Assembly (NCBI GenBank): GCA_910588795.1
Contig: CAJURI010000063.1
Location: forward strand, 1 to 13,221
DNA: 13,221 bases
Origin: an uncultured Duncaniella sp.
GTDB lineage: Bacteria > Bacteroidota > Bacteroidia > Bacteroidales > Muribaculaceae
Direction of reading: 5' to 3'
This document shows, piece after piece, positions 1 through 8,121 of the stretch. How positions within the stretch are numbered: the stretch's first letter is position 1; each line of letters starts with the position of its first letter. The position numbers were made by a program, and so were the translations under genes. Under the pieces are notes generated by a model. It saw only the letters and a list, made by a program, of their open reading frames with translations, did no database searches and had not been told where the DNA came from.

Positions 1-57
1 TAGAGCACAACCTTGCCAAGGTTGGGGTCGCGGGTTCGAGTCCCGTTTTTCGCTCCA
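1..57 (+). tRNA. tRNA-Gly (anticodon GCC), 5' end missing
   Basis: This is the 3' part of a glycine tRNA; the acceptor 5' strand and most of the D arm lie outside the window. The anticodon stem pairs 8-12 with 20-24 around a seven-base loop (13-19) whose anticodon at 15-17 is GCC. The T stem pairs 30-34 with 42-46 around the loop TTCGAGT. The 3' acceptor strand is 47-53, followed by discriminator T and an encoded CCA at 55-57. It is probably co-transcribed with the tRNA-Leu 73 nt downstream, since no terminator lies between them. Confidence 0.93.
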
Positions 58-130
58 AATATTCCCCTTGTGTTTGATCGATGGTCTCTCGCTTTGGATG
101 CTATGCAACTAAAGTGTGACCGCATTTATT

Positions 131-217
131 GTCCGGATGGCGGAATTGGTAGACGCGCTACTTTGAGGGGGTAGTGACAGTTATGTCGTGTGAGTTCGAG
201 TCTCATTTCGGACACCA
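131..217 (+). tRNA. tRNA-Leu (anticodon GAG)
   Basis: This is a complete class II tRNA with a long variable arm. The acceptor stem pairs 131-137 (GTCCGGA) with 207-213, followed by discriminator A and an encoded CCA at 215-217. The anticodon stem pairs 158-162 with 170-174 around loop 163-169, with GAG at 165-167 and G at position 37, as is usual for leucine tRNAs. The T arm carries the TTCGAGT loop. It reads CUC and CUU codons. Its transcript ends at the strong hairpin just downstream. Confidence 0.95.
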
Positions 218-220
218 TTG

Positions 221-262
221 AAAATCCCAAGCGATTGAAATATAATTGCTTGGGATTTTTAT
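221..262 (+). terminator. Intrinsic terminator of the tRNA-Gly/Leu transcript
   Basis: A perfect 12-bp inverted repeat (AAAATCCCAAGC at 221-232 with its complement at 248-259) extends by four further pairs, one of them G-U, to a 7-nt loop at 237-243. A T-rich run follows through about 269. It begins four nucleotides after the tRNA-Leu CCA, so it should end the tRNA transcript and insulate the protein gene at 323. Confidence 0.9.
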
Positions 263-322
263 TTTTTTATTTATTGCCTTTATTCGGTTTCTTTTGTATA
301 TAAGCCCCAAAAAGGCATTAAC

Positions 323-730
323 ATGGTTACGATTATGAAATTTATTCCGGTAATAATAGCATTGGCAATAGCATCATTGATGCCATTGAATGCGAAAGTC
401 GTAAAAAGATATGTCTCCACTCCCGATGCGACTCTCGCTTTTGCAGTCGACAGTATTGATTTTCGTAAGGATCTGACACGTGTGTACGGGAGACTGACCG
501 GAACGCCTCATACATCCAGCCGCGTGGACTCGGCCGTCATGAAATCAGCCGGCAGATCATATACAGGCAATGATATCGACGGTATAGATTTCAAAAGGTA
601 TTTTCAATGGGAAGATGACGGATGCATTCTGATTGAAATAGATTTCCCGGCAATGAGGCAGTTTAAGTTTGCCCGACTTCACCTCTCGACTCCCCGCGGT
701 GAATCAATAACTAACTTAACACGAAAGTAA
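323..730 (+). CDS. Small secreted protein of unknown function
   Basis: I do not recognise the family. The 135-residue product starts with a clear signal peptide: a hydrophobic core after a lysine (FIPVIIALAIASLM), ending in LNA before KVVK. The mature part is about 110 residues, rich in charged and beta-prone segments, without cysteine pairs or a lipobox, so a soluble periplasmic protein is the best guess. A second ATG at 335 would give 131 residues beginning MKFIP, a more typical signal peptide start, and may be the true one. The TAA stop directly abuts the TTG of topB, so the two are very likely co-transcribed, although a secreted protein has no obvious link to DNA topology. There is no Shine-Dalgarno sequence and no convincing TAnnTTTG box in the 60 nt upstream. 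Confidence 0.75.
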   Translation: MVTIMKFIPVIIALAIASLMPLNAKVVKRYVSTPDATLAFAVDSIDFRKDLTRVYGRLTGTPHTSSRVDSAVMKSAGRSYTGNDIDGIDFKRYFQWEDDGCILIEIDFPAMRQFKFARLHLSTPRGESITNLTRK

Positions 731-2797
731 TTGAAACTCTGTATAACGGAGAAACCGAGTGTGGCCAGGGATATTGCAAAAATCCTTGGTGCGGAAGTGC
801 GTAATGACGGATATTATTCAGGCGGAGACTATTGTGTCACCTGGACATTCGGCCATCTGTGTCAGCTTAAAGAACCGCATGATTACACTGAGGCTTGGAA
901 ACGTTGGTCGCTCGGTTCATTACCGATGATTCCGGCAAAATTCGGGATAAAACTTATCCCTGAAGCATCCTATGAACGCCAATTTCATGTCATAGAATCA
1001 CTTGCCGCGCAGGCTGACGAGATAATCAATTGCGGTGATGCCGGACAAGAAGGGGAGTTGATCCAACGGTGGGTCATGCAGAAAGCCGGGGTAAAATGTC
1101 CGGTAAGACGCCTTTGGATATCCTCTTTGACCGACGATGCCATCCGTGAGGGCTTCTCAAAACTTGAGCCTCAACAGAAATTCGACAATCTGTACTATGC
1201 CGGTCTGTCACGCGCTGTCGGTGACTGGATATTAGGAATGAACGGGACGAGGCTGTATTCGCTAAAATACTCTTCGCCCGGAAGTGTTCTGTCCATAGGC
1301 AGGGTACAAACTCCGACTCTCGCACTTATAGTGCAACGTCATTTCGAGATAGAGAATTTCAAGCCTGAGGATTATTGGGAACTGAAATCACTATATCGAG
1401 ATGTGACATTCAGTTCTACATCAGGTCGTTTCAATTCAATATCCGAGGCTGAAGCTGTGCTTGAGAAATTGCGCGGAAAAGATATGTGCATCAATGATGT
1501 ACAGCAAAAACAGGGCCGTGAATCTGCACCGCGTCTCTTTGACCTTACATCACTTCAGGTGGAAACCAATAAAAAATGGGGATGGACGGCAGATCAGACA
1601 TTAAGACTTATTCAAAGTCTATATGAAAAGAAGGTGACGACATATCCGCGTGTTGACACAACATATCTGAGTGAAGATATTTACCCGAAAATACCGGATA
1701 TCCTGGCCCAGATGACCCCGTATTCATCGCTGACCGCCACATTGCTTCAAGGGAAAATATCTAAAAGCAAAAAAGTCTTTGACAATTCAAAAGTGACTGA
1801 TCATCATGCGATAATACCTACAGGTCAATCCCCTGCTGTTCTGGTGGGAGACGAACGCAAGCTGTATCATCTTATCGCATTGCGCTTTATAGCTGTTTTC
1901 TATCCTGACTGTCAGTTTATGACCACTACCGTGACAGGCTCTGTGGACACTCAGGGTTTCAAAGCCACAGGAAAGGTGATAACGTCAGCTGGGTGGAGAG
2001 CAGTATATGACAGCGTAAAAGATGAAAAAGAGGAAGCCAATGACAGTGAGGACCGGTTATTGCCTGAATTTGTAGTCGGAGAATCCGGTCCACAGGAGCC
2101 GTCATTGCAAAAGAAGACTACTCAGCCACCGAAATACTACACGGAAGGTACGCTTCTGCGCGCGATGGAGTCGGCTGGAAAAACAGTCGATGACGAAGAG
2201 CTACGTGACGCGATGAAAGAGAATGGCATAGGACGGCCATCGACACGTGCGGCGATAATAGAAACACTTTTCAAGCGCAGATACATATCCCGCGTGCGTA
2301 AAAGCATCATGGCGACACAAGCCGGCATCGATCTGATCAACACCATAAAAGAGGAACTACTTAAAAGCGCGAAGCTGACCGGAATATGGGAGAACAAGCT
2401 TCGAAGGATAGAGCGTGGAGACTATTCTGCTCCACAGTTTATCGACGAACTTAAGACATTGATCAACGACATTGTATTAAATGTACTTAGTGACAATTCC
2501 AACAACAAGATAGATACAGGTGTCACGGAATCACGCGGCAACAGAGGGAATAAAGGTCCTGTAGTGGCCGCATCAGGCGAAAATCCCAGGCCACCAAAAC
2601 CTAGGGCTCCTCGTGTAACGAAGTTTGAACAGGTGGAATGTCCGTTATGTCACAGCGGACATATCATAAAAGGACATACAGCGTTCGGCTGCAGCAGGTA
2701 TCGTGAAGGGTGCGCTCTGCGTCTGGGCTTTTCCGAATATCCGGACTCACTCACGCCTTCAAAACTAAAGAAAGCCCTGTCGAAATACAATTCCTGA
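731..2797 (+). CDS. topB: DNA topoisomerase III (type IA)
   Basis: This is a type IA topoisomerase that relaxes and decatenates DNA by passing single strands through a transient 5'-phosphotyrosine break, in the cytoplasm. At 688 residues it has the usual TopB length. The N-terminal Toprim domain shows ITEKPS (Glu7) and DAGQEGEL (103-110), the acidic metal site. Conserved stretches SIGRVQTPTLALIVQRH (188-204) and TTYPRVD (303-309) follow; Tyr305 is the expected catalytic tyrosine and Arg307 its partner. Later come KVTDHHAIIPTG and GIGRPSTRAAIIETLFKRRYI. The C-terminus has a basic, proline-rich linker and one zinc-ribbon-like cluster (CPLC, then GCSRYREGC) for DNA binding. Translation starts at TTG immediately after the preceding TAA; the family N-terminus MKLCITEKPS begins exactly there and no ATG fits. 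Its stop faces that of the permease gene across 26 nt. Confidence 0.96.
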   Translation: MKLCITEKPSVARDIAKILGAEVRNDGYYSGGDYCVTWTFGHLCQLKEPHDYTEAWKRWSLGSLPMIPAKFGIKLIPEASYERQFHVIESLAAQADEIINCGDAGQEGELIQRWVMQKAGVKCPVRRLWISSLTDDAIREGFSKLEPQQKFDNLYYAGLSRAVGDWILGMNGTRLYSLKYSSPGSVLSIGRVQTPTLALIVQRHFEIENFKPEDYWELKSLYRDVTFSSTSGRFNSISEAEAVLEKLRGKDMCINDVQQKQGRESAPRLFDLTSLQVETNKKWGWTADQTLRLIQSLYEKKVTTYPRVDTTYLSEDIYPKIPDILAQMTPYSSLTATLLQGKISKSKKVFDNSKVTDHHAIIPTGQSPAVLVGDERKLYHLIALRFIAVFYPDCQFMTTTVTGSVDTQGFKATGKVITSAGWRAVYDSVKDEKEEANDSEDRLLPEFVVGESGPQEPSLQKKTTQPPKYYTEGTLLRAMESAGKTVDDEELRDAMKENGIGRPSTRAAIIETLFKRRYISRVRKSIMATQAGIDLINTIKEELLKSAKLTGIWENKLRRIERGDYSAPQFIDELKTLINDIVLNVLSDNSNNKIDTGVTESRGNRGNKGPVVAASGENPRPPKPRAPRVTKFEQVECPLCHSGHIIKGHTAFGCSRYREGCALRLGFSEYPDSLTPSKLKKALSKYNS

Positions 2798-2823
2798 GTG
2801 GTCAGAAGCCTGATTATAAGCGT

Positions 2824-4071
2824 TTACTCATAGTTGATTGCCTTGGATGGAGGTATTGTTGATACTATTGCCGAAGGGAATAACAGCACTATGAACGACA
2901 TGGCCACAATGCCTGCATTCAGTAATAGTATGGAGACCCAGTCAATCATGACAGGTACATGATCAAGATAATATGATTCCGGGTCAAGCGGGATGACCTT
3001 TGTGAATTTTTGGATATAAAGTAGTCCTACACCTATCACATTGCCTATAAGCAGACCGCAAGACAAAATCCTTATAGCCATAAATATGAATGTCTCGCGA
3101 ACAAGCCTGTCGGATGCGCCTATGGCTTTGAGAATTCCTATTGTGTTTACCCGTCTTAAAATAAGTATGAACAATGATGATATAAGTGTCAGTATGGTCA
3201 AAAGCGACATAAGGGTGAGTATGACTTTGACATTTGTGTCAAGTAGGGCAAGCCAGTTGAAATAGAGCGCGGCGGTCTCGTGAATATTCACTATGGAATA
3301 CATACGGTCCGTTTTGCCGGTATAAAGCTCTTCGAGGTAGGCTTCGGAAAGTTCTGAAGAAATCTCATCTATCGAGTTGTCATCTGACAGTCCGTTTATT
3401 TCAGCTATAGTGGCGCATGAATCAGGAACTGAAGCCACCTGTTGCAGCATAGACAGAGATCCGAATATCATGTTGCGGTCATATTCGCTGAAGTGGGTGT
3501 CGTATATTCCGGCAATGGTCAGACGTCGTGCGCGATAAGCTCCGTTGCCAAGAAAGTATGTATCTACCTTCTGTCCGCGTTCCAAATCAAGAGTGTTGGC
3601 CAATGTGCGTGATACGATTATATGATACAGGGTAGAGTCAGATTTGAAATCGGGGATTGAACCTTCCACAAGATTTCCGCGAAGGAATGACCAGTCATAT
3701 TCATTGTCAACCCCCTTGATTATTGCTCCGGAAAAGTTGTCTCGTGTCTTTATTATCGCAGGCTGACGCACTGTCAGTGCTACTGAAGCGTCTGATGGTA
3801 AAATCTCTCGGGCTGTATCAAGGTCTCGCTTGGAGATCAGGCCGAATGACTCTGAGTCTGATGTCTGTCTTGAACCTATGGATATCTGAGAGTCAAAACC
3901 GATCACCTTCTGCCGGATCTCATGTCTGAACCCCATCATCACAGATATTGATACGACCATGACTATTACGGACAGTGTGATACCTATGACCGCAATCAAT
4001 ATTCCGGTTGATCCGTTGTTTGTTGTCGATTTGAGCGACAGCCGCTGCGCTAAAAACAATGGTAGTGACAT
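2824..4071 (-). CDS. ABC transporter permease, LolC/LolE-FtsX family
   Basis: This inner-membrane permease belongs to the family that includes LolC/LolE (release of lipoproteins to the outer membrane), MacB and FtsX. With the ATG at 4071 it is 415 residues. The layout is typical: one N-terminal membrane helix (about 24-46), a large periplasmic domain of some 230 residues, then three helices near 283-306, 330-354 and 378-400. The IGILKAIGASDRLVRETF motif sits in the cytoplasmic loop after the second helix, and the end (PPSKAINYE) resembles LolE C-termini. Bacteroidales carry several LolE-like paralogues; this N-terminus (FLAQRL, then GITLSVIVMVVSISVMMGFRHEI) matches one without a proven substrate. 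No ATPase gene is adjacent, so a LolD-like partner must be elsewhere. A TTG at 4089 would add six residues and sit 3 nt after the upstream stop; I prefer the ATG because family members begin close to it. Last gene of the minus-strand run. Confidence 0.88.
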   Translation of the reverse strand: MSLPLFLAQRLSLKSTTNNGSTGILIAVIGITLSVIVMVVSISVMMGFRHEIRQKVIGFDSQISIGSRQTSDSESFGLISKRDLDTAREILPSDASVALTVRQPAIIKTRDNFSGAIIKGVDNEYDWSFLRGNLVEGSIPDFKSDSTLYHIIVSRTLANTLDLERGQKVDTYFLGNGAYRARRLTIAGIYDTHFSEYDRNMIFGSLSMLQQVASVPDSCATIAEINGLSDDNSIDEISSELSEAYLEELYTGKTDRMYSIVNIHETAALYFNWLALLDTNVKVILTLMSLLTILTLISSLFILILRRVNTIGILKAIGASDRLVRETFIFMAIRILSCGLLIGNVIGVGLLYIQKFTKVIPLDPESYYLDHVPVMIDWVSILLLNAGIVAMSFIVLLFPSAIVSTIPPSKAINYE

Positions 4072-4092
4072 AATATCTGACAGCCGCAATAA

Positions 4093-4647
4093 TTAAACTT
4101 CATTAAGACCTTTGCGACTCATTGAGGTGCGCATATATTCCGACGGGGTAAGTCCCGTCACATTTTTGAACTGGCGTGACAGATGAGCGACACTTGAATA
4201 TCCCGTGTAGTCGGCAATCTCGCTTGCTGTCATTTGGCCGTATCCGAGCAATTCTTTTACCCATTCCACACGCTGTGCCATCTGGTATTTCTCAATTGTC
4301 CTGCCTTCATGGGATGAAAAGACCCTGCTTATGGTGTCATAAGGGACGGCAAGTGTCTCCTCAAGACATTTTGAAAGATTCAACCTGCATTCATGAGGCT
4401 GTCGGATATGTTTGATTATAGCTTGTTTGGTACGTTCTACCAATTGAGCGTCCGCATCAAGTATCCTTGAGAATCCTTCGCTCTCAAGCATCTTGTCCAG
4501 TCTGCTGAAGTCTATGTCGTCAGGATTCTCCATGATCACAGCTCTGCCCAATGTCACGTTTTCCGGCGTGAGACCAGCTGTTTTTAAAATATGACTGACA
4601 GCCTCTACGCAGTGGTGACACACCATACCTTTAATAATTATCTCCAT
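4093..4647 (-). CDS. HMA-domain/AraC-type HTH regulator
   Basis: This is a 184-residue predicted cytoplasmic DNA-binding protein made of two domains. Residues 1-65 resemble a heavy-metal-associated ferredoxin-like fold with an intact metal motif MVCHHC (Met8, Cys10, Cys13). The C-terminal 100 residues form an AraC/XylS helix-turn-helix pair: the first helix set lies around RTIEKYQMAQRVEWVKELL, and the second includes ASEIADYTGYSSVAHLSRQF followed by GLTPSEYM, the family signature. The combination recurs in Bacteroidota, but I know of no characterised member. Cu(I) or another soft metal as effector is an inference from the CxxC site. The start is the ATG at 4647, overlapping the tilS stop as TAATG; a longer frame to 4728 lies entirely inside tilS and lacks domain homology. 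Translational coupling to tilS is likely. No metal-efflux gene is adjacent, so its targets are unclear; it may act on its own operon. Confidence 0.87.
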   Translation of the reverse strand: MEIIIKGMVCHHCVEAVSHILKTAGLTPENVTLGRAVIMENPDDIDFSRLDKMLESEGFSRILDADAQLVERTKQAIIKHIRQPHECRLNLSKCLEETLAVPYDTISRVFSSHEGRTIEKYQMAQRVEWVKELLGYGQMTASEIADYTGYSSVAHLSRQFKNVTGLTPSEYMRTSMSRKGLNEV

Positions 4648-5972
4648 TATAGCATGCTTATTCTTATAACAGACCTGGTTTTCTCTGTGACACAGAAATG
4701 CCTTGACGCACGTATGCCCACTATCCATATCAGTTCTTTGTCACGGAATAGTAGGAGGGTGCTTTCTTTCTCTGTCTGTGATAATTTCAGGTCCTTGAAG
4801 ATGTCACTGACCAGACGGGATCCTTTCATGCCGAAAGGGTAAAGTCTGTCACCTGTATGCCATGTGCGCAAACTCCATTCCGGATTTCCGCTCAGTGCAT
4901 CCGAATCCAGATATATCGATTTTGCAGACAGTAAGCCTCTCTTTTTGAGTGATAAAAACTCGTCCTTCGTTAGTGTTGTGACGGATAGCGGTGAGCTGGA
5001 GAGATTGCAGAATCTTATTTCCGGTATGTCAGCCCTTTCACGATATTCGGACAATATGCCTCGTTCAAGGATAAAACGTGATGTAGGGGTTGAAAAAATT
5101 TGTCCGGAGAATGATCCCGGGGATGACCCGTCAACACATCTCATAATGTTGTCGACTTGCGAGGATGTAAATCCCTTAGGAGCCAGCAGCTCGTAAAGCA
5201 TTGTCTGGTAATAACGTTCTGCTCTTACTATTCCTGACACGTCTATGTCCCCGTTGTCGCGTATATATTCCGCTGCCTTGTCGCATATGGCCGACCGATA
5301 TAATGAATAATTGTCCCTAAGTATACCTATGGACTTCACCATGGCGTCAGTGGCTCCGGGAAACTGTCTTTCGAGTTCCGGTAATATAATGTTTCGAAGC
5401 CTGTTGCGTTTGTATTCGTTCTCGAAATTGGTGTGGTCATCCACCCATGACAGTCCCTTGTCAGTAACGAACCGCTCTATGTTTTTGCGCGATATGTTCA
5501 GAAGCGGACGTATTATGTTGCCATTGACAGGCAACATACCTTTCAATCCATTTATCCCGCTGCCACGAAGAAGATTCAGGAAAAAAGTCTCAACATTGTC
5601 CTCCCTGTGATGTCCGACGGCTATGAAATCGCCTTTCCCATCATTTATAAGATCGTTCCACCAGTCGTAACGTAGCGAACGGCAAGCCATTTCAAGCGAC
5701 TCAGATGTCGCCGCCTGTCGCGCCGGCACATCAAAATGTTTTATGATCAGAGGCACTTCAAGTCTCTTGCACAGGCTTATGCAATGATCCATGTCACGGT
5801 CGCTCTCTTTGCCGCGAAGATGGAAATTGCAATGCGCCGCCACACAGTTAGCGCCTGATCCTATTAAGGCGGCAAGCAGGCCTACAGAATCAGCACCTCC
5901 GCTCAATCCTACTATTATGGTGCTGGATGGCGGAATGTTTTTGTTGATAAACTGCCTGACTTCTTCGATCAT
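4647..5972 (-). CDS. tilS: tRNA(Ile)-lysidine synthase
   Basis: TilS uses ATP and lysine to convert cytidine 34 of the CAU-anticodon tRNA-Ile to lysidine, switching its charging from Met to Ile and its reading from AUG to AUA; it is normally essential. The 441-residue protein has the PP-loop SGGADS at 24-29, the family stretch AAHCNFHLRGKESDRD, and GHHREDNVETFFLNLLRGSG, which contributes to the ATP/tRNA site. IIRPLL and RNRLRN follow. The last 75 residues form the TilS C-terminal domain (TGDRLYPFGMKGSRLVSDIFKD). The ATG overlaps the stop of the GH28 gene by ATGA, and its TAA overlaps the next ATG, so it is translationally coupled on both sides. The unusual point is an essential tRNA-modifying enzyme sitting inside a run that begins with secreted pectin enzymes; it may have its own internal promoter within the GH28 gene, but I could not see one. 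Confidence 0.96.
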   Translation of the reverse strand: MIEEVRQFINKNIPPSSTIIVGLSGGADSVGLLAALIGSGANCVAAHCNFHLRGKESDRDMDHCISLCKRLEVPLIIKHFDVPARQAATSESLEMACRSLRYDWWNDLINDGKGDFIAVGHHREDNVETFFLNLLRGSGINGLKGMLPVNGNIIRPLLNISRKNIERFVTDKGLSWVDDHTNFENEYKRNRLRNIILPELERQFPGATDAMVKSIGILRDNYSLYRSAICDKAAEYIRDNGDIDVSGIVRAERYYQTMLYELLAPKGFTSSQVDNIMRCVDGSSPGSFSGQIFSTPTSRFILERGILSEYRERADIPEIRFCNLSSSPLSVTTLTKDEFLSLKKRGLLSAKSIYLDSDALSGNPEWSLRTWHTGDRLYPFGMKGSRLVSDIFKDLKLSQTEKESTLLLFRDKELIWIVGIRASRHFCVTEKTRSVIRISML

Positions 5973-7249
5973 TGATTCGGAAGGGAAGGATTTTCAACAG
6001 GTTTCCCGTTCATAGTGACATTCTCAAGTTTCACGTCGGGATATATGCATTCAAACCGAGGATCGCTTGCCTCCACATTGACATTCCTGAGAATGAAATT
6101 GCTGACTGTGTCATCCGGATTTCCGGCGATGGTTCCTAATGATTTGACTTTTACATCCACATTCTCAATGAGTATATCCTTTACTATGCCATAAGGCTTC
6201 TCGGAAGAGCCTTCGAGATCGAAAAACTGCTTCCATGGCTTCATGTCTATGACGGTCCCGCTCGATCCTGTTATATTTTTCACAGTGATCTTCTCGTATA
6301 TCTGATATGTGTCCGGCCGCATTTTTAAACGGAGAATAGCTGTGCCTGTGTTCACATTGCAGTCTCGCACTTCAATATTGCGGGCATGGACGCATTCGCT
6401 GCCGAGTGTGAGCGTGCCATGAAGGTTGGGCCCGAACGTGCATCGTTCGACGAGTATGTTTTCAACAATGCCATTTTCCGAAGAACGGTTCGCGTAAACC
6501 CCTTTCCCGCCTTTTATGCATACTCCGTCATCATCGCAGTCAAGATAGCAGTCTCTTACTATGACATCAGAGCAGACATCAAGGTCTATCGCATCACTGG
6601 AAGGAGCTCTCACAGGTTCGCGGGGTGCTGTGATCCGGCAATTCTCAATGATCACATTCTTACACTGATAAAAGTGGGTGGTCCAGAATGGTGAATTGCA
6701 TAGAGTAGGGCCGCTTAGCTTGACATTGTCACATCCCCATATGAACACCAGTCGCGGACGATGGACCTCAAGATTGGTGCACGATTTTTTTATTTTGGCG
6801 CGCTCTGCCCGAAGTGCCCAGAATTGCTTCCAGTATTTAAGGCCGTTGCCGTTGATCATGCCGGGGCCTGTGATATCAAATCCGTCGACATGATAGGCAT
6901 TTATCAGTGCGGCATAGTAGTATATGCTCCGGCCCTCCATTCGTGACGGTATCAATGGGAAATTTTCTATTTCGTCCGAACCTTTTATGCATCCGCCATT
7001 CTCAAGGTGAAGTGTGGTGCCGGGCTTAAAAAACAGCGCGCCGCTAAGGAATGTCCCTCTTGGAACTACGATACGACCGCCGCCTGCAGCTTCTGCCTTA
7101 TCGATGACCTTCTGAATAGCTTCTGTCTGGATCTTTGTGCTGTCATTCTTTACGCCATGTGCCGTGATGATATAGTCCTTCGCGTTGACACTCTGTGACA
7201 TCAGGGCCATTGAAATTGCCAATGCGGATATAGTGACGAGTATTTTCAT
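5969..7249 (-). CDS. GH28 family pectin hydrolase (polygalacturonase/rhamnogalacturonase type), secreted
   Basis: This is a predicted periplasmic glycoside hydrolase of 426 residues with a right-handed parallel beta-helix. A signal peptide (1-23, ending SVNA before KDY) precedes the GH28 entry motif, here AHGVKNDSTKIQTEAIQKVI, then AAGGGRIVVPRGTF. Catalytic blocks can be traced: SSDAIDLD at 217-224 replaces the usual NTDGxD (Asp219), DDDG at 239-242 supplies the general-acid aspartates, LHGTLTLGSE near 276-285 stands in for GHG/GxSxGS, and RLK at 307-309 matches RIK. The scaffold is GH28, but the variants suggest a substrate other than plain homogalacturonan; rhamnogalacturonan or unsaturated oligomers fit the esterase next door. 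It lies 13 nt after the acetylesterase gene and overlaps tilS by 4 nt. The family call is firm; the exact linkage cut is unknown. Confidence 0.92.
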   Translation of the reverse strand: MKILVTISALAISMALMSQSVNAKDYIITAHGVKNDSTKIQTEAIQKVIDKAEAAGGGRIVVPRGTFLSGALFFKPGTTLHLENGGCIKGSDEIENFPLIPSRMEGRSIYYYAALINAYHVDGFDITGPGMINGNGLKYWKQFWALRAERAKIKKSCTNLEVHRPRLVFIWGCDNVKLSGPTLCNSPFWTTHFYQCKNVIIENCRITAPREPVRAPSSDAIDLDVCSDVIVRDCYLDCDDDGVCIKGGKGVYANRSSENGIVENILVERCTFGPNLHGTLTLGSECVHARNIEVRDCNVNTGTAILRLKMRPDTYQIYEKITVKNITGSSGTVIDMKPWKQFFDLEGSSEKPYGIVKDILIENVDVKVKSLGTIAGNPDDTVSNFILRNVNVEASDPRFECIYPDVKLENVTMNGKPVENPSLPNQ

Positions 7250-7262
7250 TGCCGAATAGGGA

Positions 7263-8111
7263 TTATCTGTTAAGATTATATATTTCCGGCCGTATATAAC
7301 GGCGCAGTTCTGGTATCTGTCTTGCTATAGCATTTACAGCAAGACGTGACACCATGAGTCCGCCAATGACTGTGAGATGCGTGTTGTCAATCTTTCCTTT
7401 GGGGCAGAATTCATATGTGCCTGCTGGTATCCACATGAAAAGGTCGCGGGAGTTGCCTGCTCCAAGACTCTGTACGAGCTCATGTGTGAGCTTGTTCATG
7501 TCTATGAATGTCACGCCGGTCTCCTTTGCCACGTTGCGCGGTGAGTCAAGGTAGGCACCGTGAGTGTCCACGAGTATCACTCCCTCCTCAGGATAACTTC
7601 CCTTCCACTCTTTCTGCTTGTCATCGCTTTCGGACGCCACATCAAGCATTGATTGCGGCGGGAAGTTGCGCCTTACTATTGAGTTCATTAATACGGGCGT
7701 GGCACCCTTGCTCCTGGTGTCGTTGACAAAACGGCGGAGATTGTCGTCGAATGAGCCACCGGGCACTGTGTACCGGTCAGGGCTCTTGACCTTTTCGTCG
7801 TTATGCCCGAATTGTATTATGACATAATCGCCTGGTCGTATGAGTGACATCACTTTGTCCCAGCGGCCTTCATCGATGAAACTCTTGCTAGAGCGTCCGT
7901 TTACTGCATGATTGTCAACCTTGATTTTCCCTTGAAGATATACAGGTAGCATCTGTCCCCATCCGCGTTCCTGATTCTCTTTCGTCAATGGTTTATTTGC
8001 CATTGTCGAATCTCCGATCATGAATACGGTGACTGTGTCGGTCGGTTCAGTAGCTGTCAGCGACAGAGCCGTCATGCATGAAGCAAGCAATATTGAAGCT
8101 AATAATCTCAT
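7263..8111 (-). CDS. Rhamnogalacturonan acetylesterase (SGNH/GDSL hydrolase, CE12 type), secreted
   Basis: This is a 282-residue SGNH esterase predicted to remove O-acetyl groups from rhamnogalacturonan so that backbone enzymes can reach it. All four SGNH blocks are visible: IGDSTMANK (catalytic Ser35), NGRSSKSF (Gly72), QFGHNDEK (Asn104) and DNTHLTVIGG (Asp242, His245). The wording GDSTM and the DNTHL ending are those of RhgT/YesT-like CE12 enzymes rather than generic lipases. The N-terminus is hydrophobic; cleavage after ALSLTA would give a soluble periplasmic enzyme, while LASC at 9-12 resembles a lipobox but sits unusually early. The gene lies 10 nt downstream of the DUF4861 gene and 13 nt upstream of the GH28 gene, a tight pectin module. 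Substrate is inferred from family and neighbours. Confidence 0.93.
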   Translation of the reverse strand: MRLLASILLASCMTALSLTATEPTDTVTVFMIGDSTMANKPLTKENQERGWGQMLPVYLQGKIKVDNHAVNGRSSKSFIDEGRWDKVMSLIRPGDYVIIQFGHNDEKVKSPDRYTVPGGSFDDNLRRFVNDTRSKGATPVLMNSIVRRNFPPQSMLDVASESDDKQKEWKGSYPEEGVILVDTHGAYLDSPRNVAKETGVTFIDMNKLTHELVQSLGAGNSRDLFMWIPAGTYEFCPKGKIDNTHLTVIGGLMVSRLAVNAIARQIPELRRYIRPEIYNLNR

Positions 8112-8121
8112 AGTATTGAAT

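Noticed and set aside
731..2797. Gln106 in DAGQEGE as an inactivating change in TopB
   Set aside because: The metal-binding acidic residues (Asp103, Glu107, Glu109) are all kept and the Arg-to-Gln position is, as I recall, variable in Bacteroidota TopB, so it is probably a lineage feature.
2798..2823. Bidirectional terminator between topB and the permease gene
   Set aside because: Only a 4-bp TCAG/CTGA stem with flanking G-T pairs and no T tract is present in the 26-nt gap; too weak to call.
4648..4728. 27-codon extension of the HMA-AraC protein into tilS
   Set aside because: It lies wholly inside the tilS reading frame; the ATG at 4647 forms a TAATG coupling and starts precisely at the HMA domain.
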